Source of the DNA: Pseudomonadota bacterium
GTDB taxonomy: Bacteria > Pseudomonadota > Gammaproteobacteria > Pseudomonadales > Azotimanducaceae
Assembly: GCA_027622495.1 (NCBI GenBank)
Contig: JAQBYL010000010.1
Span: 1-22,826 of the forward strand
Length of the DNA: 22,826 bases
Direction: 5' to 3'
Part shown: piece after piece, positions 1 through 8,116 of the stretch
Layout of the letters: the number at the start of each line of letters is the position of its first letter
How positions within the stretch are numbered: position 1 is the stretch's first letter
Translations under genes and position numbers: made by a program
Notes under the pieces: generated by a model
Told to the model about the DNA's origin: nothing
Seen by the model: only the letters and a program-made list of their open reading frames with translations
The model's database searches: none

Positions 1-676
1 TGAGATTAGACAGAATGCGCAGAAACACCTTGCCGCCGGTAATGGTTTCAACCAGCGAGGCAACGCCTTCGCACATGCCGTTGACCATGTTGGCGCCCAT
101 GGCGTCGCGGGTGTCGACCAGCAGATGCAGCACCACCATTTCGCGGCCATCTTCCGGCGCGTGGTGATGAAACACTTCAATGTCCAGGGCCCCGCCGCCG
201 CGGGCGGCCATTTTCGGGTGCAGGCTGTTTGCCAGACCCAGGATCTCGTCCTTGCGATGCATCAGATCCGCCATCGCCGTGGCCGGATCTTCAATGTTGA
301 CCGCCTGGACCTGACCGATAAGGATCGGCTCGGTGGATGTAGCCGTGTAGCCGCCACTCAACCGCGCCATGCGTGCCGCTCCCGACAGACCGGCCACAAT
401 AGATGGCTCTTCAACCACCAGCGGCACCACGTAGTCACGGGCGTTGATGCGGAAATTGAGCGCCATGCCCATGGGCAGACCGAACACACCGACCACGTTT
501 TCGATCATCTTGTCTGCCACCGGCAGGCGCAGCGTATGTTCAGCACTGGCCAGCGACTGGATGTCCTGGTCAGAAAGCAGACCGCGTTCGTGCAGTGCGC
601 GGATGCGCTCGGCAACCGACATTTTGAAAAAATTTGGGATCCGCGAACCGCTTTCAGCGGCGGACTTCGATGCCAT
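1..676 (-). CDS. mvaA: Class II hydroxymethylglutaryl-CoA reductase (partial, C-terminus off the left edge)
   Basis: Interconverts HMG-CoA and mevalonate, the committed step of the mevalonate route. About 225 N-terminal residues are present. Visible class II hallmarks are ENVVG near residue 60, the catalytic-Glu segment VVEEPS, the nucleotide-binding segment DTRDAMGAN, and RILSNL at the edge. The catalytic Lys, Asp and His lie beyond the window. I chose the ATG at 676 over the ATG at 622 for two reasons: a GGAG sits 10 bases upstream, and the extra residues (SRIPNFFKMSVAERI) match the family's usual N-terminus. The start overlaps the kinase stop by 23 bases, so the genes are probably translationally coupled. 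Class II enzymes serve either biosynthesis or mevalonate degradation; the adjacent kinase and decarboxylase point to biosynthesis. Confidence 0.95.
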   Translation of the reverse strand, partial: MASKSAAESGSRIPNFFKMSVAERIRALHERGLLSDQDIQSLASAEHTLRLPVADKMIENVVGVFGLPMGMALNFRINARDYVVPLVVEEPSIVAGLSGAARMARLSGGYTATSTEPILIGQVQAVNIEDPATAMADLMHRKDEILGLANSLHPKMAARGGGALDIEVFHHHAPEDGREMVVLHLLVDTRDAMGANMVNGMCEGVASLVETITGGKVFLRILSNL

Positions 677-1664
677 GGTCAGATTTCTCCAGCGCCAGAA
701 CCGTTGCCGCGGTCGCGCCACTTAGAAATGAATCAAATTGAGGAAGAACGTCCGACACAACCATACCGATGTCGCCGCCTCCGGCTCCGCAGGGTTTGTA
801 GACCAGATCGTGTTGCTTGGCAAGTTGATCGAGCAGGATATGTGTCGGCGTATAGATGCCGAGGCTGGCCACAGCGTCAAGTTTTTTCAGAGCGTCGACG
901 TATCTGCGCAGGGTTGCGAGTGTGCAATTGTGCTGCAGATCTTCGCTCAGGCTCACCAGAGCCTTAAGTTCGGGTGGTGTTCTTGAGCCGCGCCACTGAT
1001 CGAATCTGCCGAGGTGTGCTGCTGTGCTGGCGGACTCACCGGTGTAAACAAAGCGAGTGTGGAAAGGCGGTAAAGGGTGCTGGCACGCGCGGCCATCGGT
1101 TCTGAATTCGATAAACCCACCGAGGCACGCGGCGACCACGTCAAGACCGCTGCCGCGACCACCCTGGGCTGCGGCGTGAATTGCACGAACCATCTGATGA
1201 TGTTCGTCGTTTGTGCCATCTGCCGCTTCGCCGAGCAGAGTAAGAAAGGCGAAATAGATCGCCACACAGGTTGCCGCCGACGAACCGATACCGAATTTGC
1301 GCCCGTTCATGGCGAATGCCGTGGTATCGGTGAAGATCGCCAGGTCATCCGGGAGCAAACTCAGTGAATAGTTCGCCTGCAGATGGTTGAGGGTGTGCCA
1401 GGCAAAGAGATGAATACTCCCTGCGGGAGGAGCGGGTGTTGTCAGCAGATCGTTGAGCGACAGGGTGAGAGGCGCATGTTCAAACCCGCGCGAGGTGAAT
1501 GTCCAGCCTGGGCTGCGACCGTGGCTCAAGGTGCAGGTAGCGTAACGGTTCACTGCCAGCACCGCCGCCGGTGCTCCAGCGAGCACCGCATATTCGCCCC
1601 ACATCACGACTTTGCCGGGTGCCTTCGCGGTAATAGACGAGGTGATATCCGTTTTGATAGTCAT
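654..1664 (-). CDS. mvaK2: Phosphomevalonate kinase (GHMP kinase family)
   Basis: Predicted to phosphorylate phosphomevalonate to diphosphomevalonate with ATP in the cytoplasm. The 336-residue protein has the GHMP N-terminal motif APGKVVMWGEYAVL (about 15-28), the ATP loop GRKFGIGSSAA (121-131), GGRGSGLDVVAA (about 168-179) and the C-terminal motif PCGAGGGDIGM (near 290-300). GEYAVL, GSGLDV and GAGGGD fit phosphomevalonate kinase better than mevalonate kinase, which usually has GEHAVVYG and PxGxGLGSSAA. Assignment to phosphomevalonate kinase is from memory of family motifs; mevalonate kinase is the main alternative. The start overlaps the mvaD stop as ATGA, and its end overlaps the mvaA start, so the three genes form one transcript. 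Confidence 0.85.
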   Translation of the reverse strand: MTIKTDITSSITAKAPGKVVMWGEYAVLAGAPAAVLAVNRYATCTLSHGRSPGWTFTSRGFEHAPLTLSLNDLLTTPAPPAGSIHLFAWHTLNHLQANYSLSLLPDDLAIFTDTTAFAMNGRKFGIGSSAATCVAIYFAFLTLLGEAADGTNDEHHQMVRAIHAAAQGGRGSGLDVVAACLGGFIEFRTDGRACQHPLPPFHTRFVYTGESASTAAHLGRFDQWRGSRTPPELKALVSLSEDLQHNCTLATLRRYVDALKKLDAVASLGIYTPTHILLDQLAKQHDLVYKPCGAGGGDIGMVVSDVLPQFDSFLSGATAATVLALEKSDHGIEVRR

Positions 1665-2617
1665 CGATCGGTCAGTTCGGGATCGATCCGGGTTGCATCA
1701 CCGCCCAGACCACAGGTCACGGTTCGCAGTACCCCAGGCACTGTGTTCAAAGCGGCCACCACATCGGGCACGGCCTGTGGTTGGCAGATGGCTTTGACCT
1801 GCGGTCCGGCATCTACCGTAAAAAACACCGGAACCCCGGAACTTCGAAGATCGCGCACCTGGTGCAGGCAGGCGAGGGTCGACGGATTCCAGTACATGAG
1901 CCCTGGTCTGCTCGACAGCATGACTGCGTGCATCATCAGGCAACTGGCTTCGGCCTGCTCTGCAAGCGCGGCAAAGTCCCGCTGCATGATCGCCTCGCGC
2001 ATCGGCGCCAGACCTTCGGCGGTGGTGCGGGTCCAGGCGTCAAAAAAAGCCGAAGTACGTTGCGAAAGACGCATGCCGCTGGATGAAGAGGTTGCCTTGC
2101 GGCTTTCGCTGGTGATGGCAATGACCACGTTAAGCGGCCAGTGTTCGCGGGGTGCCACCGGGACTGCCAGCCAGTCGGGACCGCTGAGTTCCACATAGCC
2201 GCCAAAGATGGATCGCGCTGCAGAGCCCGACGCCTGGCGGGCCAGATCAGAACGTTGTGCCTCACTCAAGCCCAGATCAGCCCAGATGTTCAGCGCAGTG
2301 ATCAATGCTGCAAAACCCGACGCTGAAGAAGCCAGGCCAGCGGCGGTGGGGAAGTTGTTGGTGCTGATGATCTTGAGCGGCGGGATTGCAAGCGTCTGAC
2401 GCCACAGGCTCAGTGCGGTTCCGATCTTGGCGTCTTCGACTAACTCGTCGTTGAGGATGACTGCATCGCGCTGCGACGCATCGACGGTGGTGGTGGTATG
2501 CAACGAGTCCAGCGTGATCGACAGACTTGGCACTGCCGGCAGATTGCCCGCTCGGGTCTGTTTGCCCCAGTACTTCAGCAGCGCGACATTAGGGTGCGCC
2601 CGGGCAGTGACCGCCAT
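1661..2617 (-). CDS. mvaD: Diphosphomevalonate decarboxylase
   Basis: Catalyses ATP-dependent decarboxylation of diphosphomevalonate to isopentenyl diphosphate. The 318-residue protein shows the family N-terminus AHPNVALLKYWGK (7-19), NNFPTAAGLASSASG (87-101, the ATP/phosphate loop), GSAARSIFGGYVEL (131-144) and FFTVDAGP (265-272) with the catalytic Asp at about 269. The reading frame stays open upstream to 2689, but the ATG at 2617 starts exactly at the conserved N-terminus and lies 7 bases after the amidase stop, so I chose it. The ribosome site is weak (GAAAGA). The family also contains phosphomevalonate decarboxylases and mevalonate 3-kinases; with a phosphomevalonate kinase next door, the classical enzyme is most likely. 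Confidence 0.92.
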   Translation of the reverse strand: MAVTARAHPNVALLKYWGKQTRAGNLPAVPSLSITLDSLHTTTTVDASQRDAVILNDELVEDAKIGTALSLWRQTLAIPPLKIISTNNFPTAAGLASSASGFAALITALNIWADLGLSEAQRSDLARQASGSAARSIFGGYVELSGPDWLAVPVAPREHWPLNVVIAITSESRKATSSSSGMRLSQRTSAFFDAWTRTTAEGLAPMREAIMQRDFAALAEQAEASCLMMHAVMLSSRPGLMYWNPSTLACLHQVRDLRSSGVPVFFTVDAGPQVKAICQPQAVPDVVAALNTVPGVLRTVTCGLGGDATRIDPELTDR

Positions 2618-2624
2618 CGGTCTT

Positions 2625-4079
2625 TCAGCTGTATGCCGGGGGCGGTGTGAAGCTGAAACCAGCGCGTTCCAGCAGCGCGGCGATCTCAATCAGCTTGAGG
2701 TCATCGAACTCAGGCCCCACCAATTGCACACCGATGGGTAGCCCCTGCTCATTCAGACCGGTGGGGATCACCGTTGAAGGCAGGTAGCTCACGCCGGTTA
2801 GACCTGCCCAGAACACCTGTTCGAAGTAGGGCCGCTGGGCATTATCGACGCTGATGGTGCGGTCGCCGAATTTGCGCTGATCGTGCGGGAACGCCGCGGT
2901 GGCCATGATCGGTGTGATCAGGACGTCATAGGTCTTGAAAAACTCATGCCACTTCCAGCGCAGATGCGAACGGGCTTCGTCATTGCGCTTCCATTCTTTG
3001 AAGCTGGCGATTTGCGCGCGTTTAACCTGGGCACCCGTGCTGGTGTCATCAGGATCGAGCTTCGCCACGTACTTTTTCAGGCTTTCGTAGTCTGCGTCCG
3101 GCATGCGCGAACTCATGGTGGCCTGCAGCAGATTGCGATAGGTGTCATCGGATAATTGCGCGGTCAGATCCGGTCGGGCATCCATGTCCACCTGGGCGCC
3201 TGCGTCTTTAAAAGCTGTGGCAACGTTTTCAACCCGAAGGCGCACTTCGCGCGACACCGGCGCCAGTTCATCATCTGACCAGACCGCGACTTTCAGGTCG
3301 GCCAGGGTTTTGCCGGCGAGGTCCGGCAGGTCCAGACGGTAGCCGCGCGCCATGATCTCATCCGGTCCGGCCAGCAGACGGATGCAGGTTGCCAGGTCTT
3401 GTGCACCGCGTGCCAGCGGACCAATCACCGATATATCTGAATGGGAGCGGATGTCTCCCGGTGGGGAATGCCCTTTCATCCACAGCAGATTCCACGTGGG
3501 CTTGTGGCCAAACACGCCGCAGTAGTGAGCTGGATTGCGGATCGATCCACCGATATCGGAACCGATTTCGAGACCGGTCAGACCAGCGGCCAGGGCTGCT
3601 GCAGACCCACCGGAAGAACCACCCGGGCCGCGCGCGCGATCAAAAGGATTGTTGCAGGTGCCGTAGATGTCGTTGTAACTCTGAAAGTCCGCCAGCATCA
3701 GCGGCACGTTGGTCTTACCAAATACCACCGCACCGGCACGCTTGAGTCGGGTGACGGCTTCGGCGTCGGTGTCGGCAATGTTGTCTTTCCAGGCTGGGTT
3801 GCCCCAGGTGGTGGGCGTACCGGTCACGTTGTACGACTCTTTGACCGTCATGGGAACGCCGTGCAGGGGGCCGAACGAGCGACCGTCTGCCAGGGCCTCA
3901 TCAGCTTTTTGTGCATCGATCAGCGCTTCGTCGCGGATATCCACCACGATCGCGTTGAGATCGGGATTGTGCTCATCCACCCGCTTCAGATAGTGCTTGA
4001 GCAGCTCCACGCTGCTGATTTCGCGCGCCTGGATCAGACCGGCGAGCTCGTTTGCGCTCAAAAAGGTTGGATCAATCAC
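2625..4079 (-). CDS. Amidase-signature family amidohydrolase
   Basis: Hydrolyses a carboxamide; the substrate cannot be read from sequence. The 484-residue protein carries the amidase-signature Ser-cisSer-Lys triad: Lys80 in MTVKES, the cis-Ser in GGSSGGSA (about 153-160), and the nucleophile Ser179 in GSDIGGSIRNP. The C-terminal block STVIPTGLNEQGLPIGVQLV is also typical. No GatB or GatC partner is nearby and the spacing between motifs suits stand-alone amidases, so tRNA amidotransferase subunit A is unlikely. Translation starts at GTG (4077-4079) with GGAG 7 bases upstream. It is probably the first gene of the transcript that continues into mvaD 7 bases later. No signal peptide is seen, so it is cytoplasmic. 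Confidence 0.9.
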   Translation of the reverse strand: MIDPTFLSANELAGLIQAREISSVELLKHYLKRVDEHNPDLNAIVVDIRDEALIDAQKADEALADGRSFGPLHGVPMTVKESYNVTGTPTTWGNPAWKDNIADTDAEAVTRLKRAGAVVFGKTNVPLMLADFQSYNDIYGTCNNPFDRARGPGGSSGGSAAALAAGLTGLEIGSDIGGSIRNPAHYCGVFGHKPTWNLLWMKGHSPPGDIRSHSDISVIGPLARGAQDLATCIRLLAGPDEIMARGYRLDLPDLAGKTLADLKVAVWSDDELAPVSREVRLRVENVATAFKDAGAQVDMDARPDLTAQLSDDTYRNLLQATMSSRMPDADYESLKKYVAKLDPDDTSTGAQVKRAQIASFKEWKRNDEARSHLRWKWHEFFKTYDVLITPIMATAAFPHDQRKFGDRTISVDNAQRPYFEQVFWAGLTGVSYLPSTVIPTGLNEQGLPIGVQLVGPEFDDLKLIEIAALLERAGFSFTPPPAYS

Positions 4080-4154
4080 AGGCTGCTCCGGCGAATCTGG
4101 TCGTTTGCGACTGTGAGGCGTCGTTCTGAATTAATCAAGGAAGCCACTGCCGAC

Positions 4155-4568
4155 CTACTCACCCGGTGCGGTGGCTGCCTCTGCTGTTTTGATTTCACTT
4201 TCGGTGACGAACATCCATTCACCGTTGTCCTGCTGACACAGGTTATAGACACCGCCCCCTTTAACACCCTTGCGGGTGACATTGCGGATCGCGATGCGCC
4301 GGCAGGTCTGGCTGTTGTGCTCAAAGGTCGAAAGCGGTTTGATCGACCCGCCACTGCCGCTATCCGGATTCATCCAGTCGAGCTGCTGACCGTCAGCGTA
4401 TTCATCGAGCGCAAGCCCGATCTGAGTCTTGAGTGTCTCCCAGTCCACCTCGGTGAACTCACTGAGCGCCGAGCCACGCATCCAGCCCCAGCCGGAAGCA
4501 GCGTTGGCAACGGATGTGCTTGCAGCGACTAGGATTGCGACGGCCATCAGAGCAAAAAAACGAACCAT
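4155..4568 (-). CDS. Secreted 17-kDa surface-antigen-like protein
   Basis: Encodes 137 residues. A typical Sec signal peptide (MVRFFALMAVAILVAASTS, cleavage near ANA) lacks a lipobox cysteine, so the mature protein is probably periplasmic rather than a lipoprotein. The mature part follows the pattern of the 17-kDa outer membrane surface antigen C-terminal domain (PF16998-like): a short helical stretch (DWETLKTQIGLALDEY), WMNPDSGSGGSIKP, a central TCRRI, and a closing NLCQQDNGEWMF. The two cysteines may form a disulfide. The start is fixed by an AAGGAGAG ribosome site directly before the ATG at 4568; the upstream in-frame extension looks non-coding. Domain assignment is by motif memory and the function of the family is unknown. 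It lies 75 bases upstream of the amidase on the same strand. Confidence 0.8.
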   Translation of the reverse strand: MVRFFALMAVAILVAASTSVANAASGWGWMRGSALSEFTEVDWETLKTQIGLALDEYADGQQLDWMNPDSGSGGSIKPLSTFEHNSQTCRRIAIRNVTRKGVKGGGVYNLCQQDNGEWMFVTESEIKTAEAATAPGE

Positions 4569-4688
4569 AAAACTCTCCTTCGACACGCACAAGTGTACCT
4601 CATCATTAGCAGGTTTCGAGCACCTCGGCGTGCGCGGGGCCGGCCAAGAGTGCTGTAATGGCGGGTCAGGAACCAATGAGGTCAGCAG

Positions 4689-5708
4689 ATGAATTCCAAT
4701 CGGCAATGGGTTTTAGCCAAACGGCCACACGGCATGGTGGGGGTTGCGAATTTTGAATACCGGGAAGAGCCGATCCCCACACCCGGTGAGGGCGAAGTTC
4801 TGATCCGGAATCTTTATCTGTCCTTCGATCCGCCCCAGCGCGGCTGGATGGAAGACCGCGAAAGTTATCTTCCGCCGGTGGCAATCGGCGAACCCATGCG
4901 TGCCGGTTCGGTTGGTCAGGTGGTGGAGTCGAAGCATCCGGAGTTTGCTGTTGGTGAGCTGGTTTCGACCACTGGTGGCTGGCAGGACTTCGTCGTGGTC
5001 GCCCCCGCGACCAGCATGATGGGGCTCAACAAACTGCCACCCGGTGTGGGGCTTACCCAGCCGCTGTCGGTCCTCGGCATCACCGGCATGACAGCCTATT
5101 TCGGGATGCTCGATCTGGGCATGCCGAAGGCGGGCGAAACGGTGCTGGTTTCAGGTGCTGCCGGAGCGACCGGATCGGTTGCCGGGCAGATTGCTCGCCT
5201 CCACGGTGCCCGCGTTGTGGGGATCGCAGGTGGACCGGAAAAATGCGCGTGGCTCAAGGAGGTTGCTGGTTTCGATGACGTGATCGACTATAAAAACGAG
5301 CCGGTCAATCAGCGTATTGGCGAAACCTGCCCAAATCGGGTGGATGTGTATTTCGACAATGTCGGCGGTGAAATCCTCGAAGCCGCGCTGGATCATCTGA
5401 ACATGCGTGCCCGCGTAGTTCTGTGCGGAGGCATCTCGGCCTACAACGCAACCGAGCCGGTTCCGGGCCCGGCTAACCTGATAAATCTGGTGATCATGCG
5501 TGCGCGCATGGAAGGTTTCATTGTGATCGACTACCTGGATCGGGCCATGGAAGCGGTAACTGCTCTGTCTGGATGGATTGCCACGGGCGAGCTCAAGTAT
5601 CAGGAAGACATACAGGAAGGGTTCGAAAACATACCCGACACGTTGAACCGCCTGTTCACCGGGCAGAACATCGGTAAACAGTTATTGAAGATCGCCGATC
5701 CGGTTTGA
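4689..5708 (+). CDS. Zinc-independent medium-chain NADP-dependent oxidoreductase (COG2130/CurA-like)
   Basis: Predicted to reduce alpha,beta-unsaturated ketones or aldehydes with NADPH in the cytoplasm. The 339-residue protein has the family N-terminus (NRQWVLAKRPHG), the LYLSFDPPQRGWM segment (about residues 42-54), the nucleotide-binding fold VSGAAGATGSVAGQIA near 153-168, and VDVYFDNVGGEILEAALDHL. Cysteine zinc ligands of true alcohol dehydrogenases are absent. A GAGG lies 7 bases before the ATG. The gene is divergent from the surface-antigen-like gene across 120 bases and appears monocistronic. Substrate cannot be predicted; prostaglandin- or leukotriene-reductase-like and curcumin-reductase-like enzymes share this fold. 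Confidence 0.92.
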   Translation: MNSNRQWVLAKRPHGMVGVANFEYREEPIPTPGEGEVLIRNLYLSFDPPQRGWMEDRESYLPPVAIGEPMRAGSVGQVVESKHPEFAVGELVSTTGGWQDFVVVAPATSMMGLNKLPPGVGLTQPLSVLGITGMTAYFGMLDLGMPKAGETVLVSGAAGATGSVAGQIARLHGARVVGIAGGPEKCAWLKEVAGFDDVIDYKNEPVNQRIGETCPNRVDVYFDNVGGEILEAALDHLNMRARVVLCGGISAYNATEPVPGPANLINLVIMRARMEGFIVIDYLDRAMEAVTALSGWIATGELKYQEDIQEGFENIPDTLNRLFTGQNIGKQLLKIADPV

Positions 5709-5922
5709 GGCAGTACCTGCAACAACGGGTTATTGGAGACGTTCGTTCCGGCCAGGTCCGTCTCATCCGGATCAACTGGTAGCCCACGCCCAGGTAGCAG
5801 GGCGCGATGCGCGTGCTGATCTGATACAGAAACACGGCCAGAACCGCAGCGCTCAACATCGCGCGACCAGCGTTGGGCAGGCTGTCGAGTGCACCCACGA
5901 TGTAGATGAGCCAGTCAGTCAA
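5656..5922 (-). CDS. Possible small membrane protein (doubtful ORF)
   Basis: An 88-residue frame starting at TTG, with AGGG 8 bases upstream. The N-terminal half contains one hydrophobic stretch (AMLSAAVLAVFLYQI, about residues 21-35) and ends in a basic, cysteine-containing tail. Third-position bases are strongly G/C as in its neighbours, which favours coding. Against it, the 3' end runs 53 bases antisense into the oxidoreductase gene, the tail is low quality, and I recognise no family. It is the only candidate gene in the 298 bases between the oxidoreductase and the next membrane gene. The real protein could be shorter or absent. Confidence 0.35.
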   Translation of the reverse strand: MTDWLIYIVGALDSLPNAGRAMLSAAVLAVFLYQISTRIAPCYLGVGYQLIRMRRTWPERTSPITRCCRYCLKPDRRSSITVYRCSAR

Positions 5923-6006
5923 GGCACGTACCCTAAACCCCTGAAGGCTCGCTATTTAAGCACAGTGTGTAACACTGGTGTCCTGTCGTGAGAACTTTTC
6001 GGATCG

Positions 6007-6546
6007 ATGACTTCAAACAGACAATCGCCACTCGCTGCGGCTTACGCGGTGCTGCTGATCATCTTCGCGCGCAAATCGCCTGAGCGTCTGCACTACACCC
6101 GTCCGCGTCTTGTTGTGTCTGTGTTTCTGGCGGTGATCTGCGCGTTTCTTGCGCATCTGATGTTTTTCGGTTATCCGATCAACGATGCGTTGTTGAGTAT
6201 TGTGGCGCGACTGGGTGTTTTTGTTGTCGCGGTGAATCAGACAGCGGCCGCCGACAAGACCAGACACAGGGTTCTGAAAATGATGCTCGCCCTGTTCCTG
6301 ATTTCAGCCTTTGGAGACGCGACGCTGGTTCTGCTCAGTTTTGTGCCGCCCTCCGACAATCTTGCGCCGGTGATGATCGCCGGGGTCATGCTGATCTACA
6401 TTGCGCAACTCGTCGGCGCTGTTAATTCGGTCCAGTACGGTTTGTCGAACACCTGGTTCACGGCTGCGTTATATGTGGTCGCCTACCTCGTGGTGGTTTA
6501 CATTTTTCTGGCGCTGGCAACCCCTGTGCTTGCGCTGCTCGAGTAA
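6007..6546 (+). CDS. Unrecognised multi-pass membrane protein
   Basis: Encodes 179 residues with about four or five hydrophobic segments: roughly 36-53 (VVSVFLAVICAFLAHLMFF), 58-77, 90-110 (MMLALFLISAF), 121-140 and 150-175. Between the first two lies a short polar turn, and between the second and third a basic loop (KTRHRVLK), which suggests alternating topology. No catalytic motif is visible and I do not recognise the family. The start is the first ATG in frame with only a weak GGA upstream, so it could lie elsewhere. It ends 14 bases before the damaged sugar-isomerase gene, which has a strong ribosome site, so the two are probably co-transcribed. Confidence 0.7.
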   Translation: MTSNRQSPLAAAYAVLLIIFARKSPERLHYTRPRLVVSVFLAVICAFLAHLMFFGYPINDALLSIVARLGVFVVAVNQTAAADKTRHRVLKMMLALFLISAFGDATLVLLSFVPPSDNLAPVMIAGVMLIYIAQLVGAVNSVQYGLSNTWFTAALYVVAYLVVVYIFLALATPVLALLE

Positions 6547-6560
6547 AGGAGGAAGGCGCT

Positions 6561-6987
6561 ATGAACAGACGACAGGTGCTGCAGACACTGAGTGCCGCTG
6601 CCACCTTGGGGTTTGCGCTACCGGTTCGCGCCCAGGCGGGACCCATCGGCAGCAGACTCGGCCTTCAGCTTTTTACGCTGCGCAAGGCCATGGCGGCGGA
6701 TCTCCCCGGCACGCTGAGCACGGTTGCCAGCATCGGTTACCGCGAACTTGAGTTCGCAGGCTACTTCGACCAGAAACCAGTGGAGCTCAAAAAACGGCTT
6801 GATGATCTGGGTCTGAGTGCGCCCTCTACTCACCTGCCGAGGCAAGGGCGATATCGATTTCGGCCGCTTGCTGAACGCGTCGCAGATGATCGGGATGGAG
6901 CACTACTTTGTCGAGCACGACCTTCCGGACGATCCGTTTGAATCGGTCACCAGCAGTTATCAGCACATAGCCAGCAATCACTGGTGA
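6561..6987 (+). pseudogene. Internally deleted sugar-phosphate isomerase/epimerase (TIM-barrel) with Tat signal
   Basis: The first 93 codons (6561-6839) encode a twin-arginine-type leader (MNRRQVLQTLSAAATLGFAL) and the start of a xylose-isomerase-like TIM barrel (LGLQLFTLR, IGYRELEFAGYF). After STHLP the reading frame stops making family sense. From about 6841 a different frame resumes with the family's C-terminal end (GKGDIDFGRLL, GMEHYFVEHDLPDDPFES) and stops at 6985-6987. The joined parts give about 142 residues against the usual 280-300, so some 140-150 central residues with most metal ligands are missing. The frame actually translated would run to 6941 as a 126-residue protein with a meaningless tail. 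AAAGGAGG sits 8 bases before the ATG, so translation initiation is intact. A metagenome assembly error is an alternative explanation. Confidence 0.8.
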
Positions 6988-6990
6988 GCG

Positions 6991-8079
6991 TCAGGGCGCG
7001 AGGTCAGCAAGCCGGGTAAAACCATAGGGCTCATAGGCACCGATCACCAACTGTTCCAGCACACCGCGACCCTGGCCTGAGCGTGCGCCACTCATGGTTA
7101 CGTCCACCAGCGCCTGAATGTGGAAGTTGGTGGGATCAGCATCGGCCATCTGGTCGAGCTCATAGATCTCAAAGCCGGTCTCGAGTTCGCCGTGATTCAG
7201 ACCGTGGCTCCAGATCGGGTGACCGTAGCCGAGACCCTTCATATAGAAAGTCTGGATCGGCTTCAGAGCCAGATGGATGTCCTGACCGGCCTTTTTGAAG
7301 TCGATCTGTGCACTTGCTGCGTGGCGCGACCCTTTGCGATAAACGAGCCTCGAGTCTGCCTGATCCATTGTGGAAGCTGACTCTGAATCGGCCATGCGCC
7401 CCTCGGTGTTCCAGGGTCTGCCGTGTTCGTCGGCGTTCAGGTGATAGAACACCGATGTTTCCCCGACGTTGAGCGGCGCCCACAACCAGAAGAACTGCGG
7501 CGAGATTGCGTACGGATTGGGTTGTGGATCGCTCATGCCGACACCGCGGATTCCCCAGCTGCGATCCCGCGTCCCCAGCGTGTGCGCATCGATTCTGTGC
7601 AGCTCACCGTTGTGCTCAACAGTGCCGCTCCAGCTGCCGTTCTGCGTCAGGCGGGTATAGTCCATCATGGTCTGACTGCCCACCCGGCGCATGAAACGCG
7701 GCTCTTCGATGGGCACCGACCGGGCGGTGAAGGTGAGATCGGCGATGATCCCGTTGGCAGCATCACTACAGGCAATGCGCAGTACCTTCAGCGGTTCGAT
7801 AACCTCGATTTCGATCGGGCCGACCTGGGTATCGAGGCGCTCCATGTGCAGAATCTTCGAGCCGTGCACATTGTATTGCCGACTCGCCTCGACCACGCAG
7901 AACGACGCATCCATGATGTTGAGCTGCGGATAGACCCCGAGAGCGGCGGCAAAGAACAGCCCTCCGTCCGGCGTGTAGCCATTAAAAAAGTAGCGATCGT
8001 AGAAGTTTCTGTTAGACCCTGAGTAAGCGATGGGCTCTGGCGTCTGATGGATGGGATAGTCGTCTGCTTTTGTTAACAT
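6991..8079 (-). CDS. CrtC/AttH-like lipocalin-fold protein (DUF7064/7065-like)
   Basis: A 362-residue cytoplasmic-looking protein with no signal peptide. It is rich in beta-strand and Trp/Tyr. GTRDRSWGIRGVG (about 170-182) and the preceding GSWSGTVEHNGELHRI stretch recall the hydroxyneurosporene synthase (CrtC)/AttH superfamily, whose known members hydrate carotenoids or act on lipid and terpenoid substrates. Many related actinobacterial and proteobacterial proteins lie in lipid-catabolism regions and have no known function. The start could be GTG 8082 or ATG 8079; I chose the ATG. Its start codon lies only 37 bases from that of the divergent gene at 8117. The stop is 3 bases from the damaged isomerase on the other strand. 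Family assignment is moderate; the reaction is unknown. Confidence 0.75.
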   Translation of the reverse strand: MLTKADDYPIHQTPEPIAYSGSNRNFYDRYFFNGYTPDGGLFFAAALGVYPQLNIMDASFCVVEASRQYNVHGSKILHMERLDTQVGPIEIEVIEPLKVLRIACSDAANGIIADLTFTARSVPIEEPRFMRRVGSQTMMDYTRLTQNGSWSGTVEHNGELHRIDAHTLGTRDRSWGIRGVGMSDPQPNPYAISPQFFWLWAPLNVGETSVFYHLNADEHGRPWNTEGRMADSESASTMDQADSRLVYRKGSRHAASAQIDFKKAGQDIHLALKPIQTFYMKGLGYGHPIWSHGLNHGELETGFEIYELDQMADADPTNFHIQALVDVTMSGARSGQGRGVLEQLVIGAYEPYGFTRLADLAP

Positions 8080-8116
8080 CACTCATTTCGCCGATAAGAA
8101 GCATTCGAGACTACCT

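Noticed and set aside
3441..4532. Long plus-strand open frame of 363 codons antisense to the amidase and the surface-antigen gene
   Set aside because: It spans two convincing minus-strand genes with full domain signatures. The translation is low in family-like structure, and open antisense frames are expected in GC-rich coding DNA.
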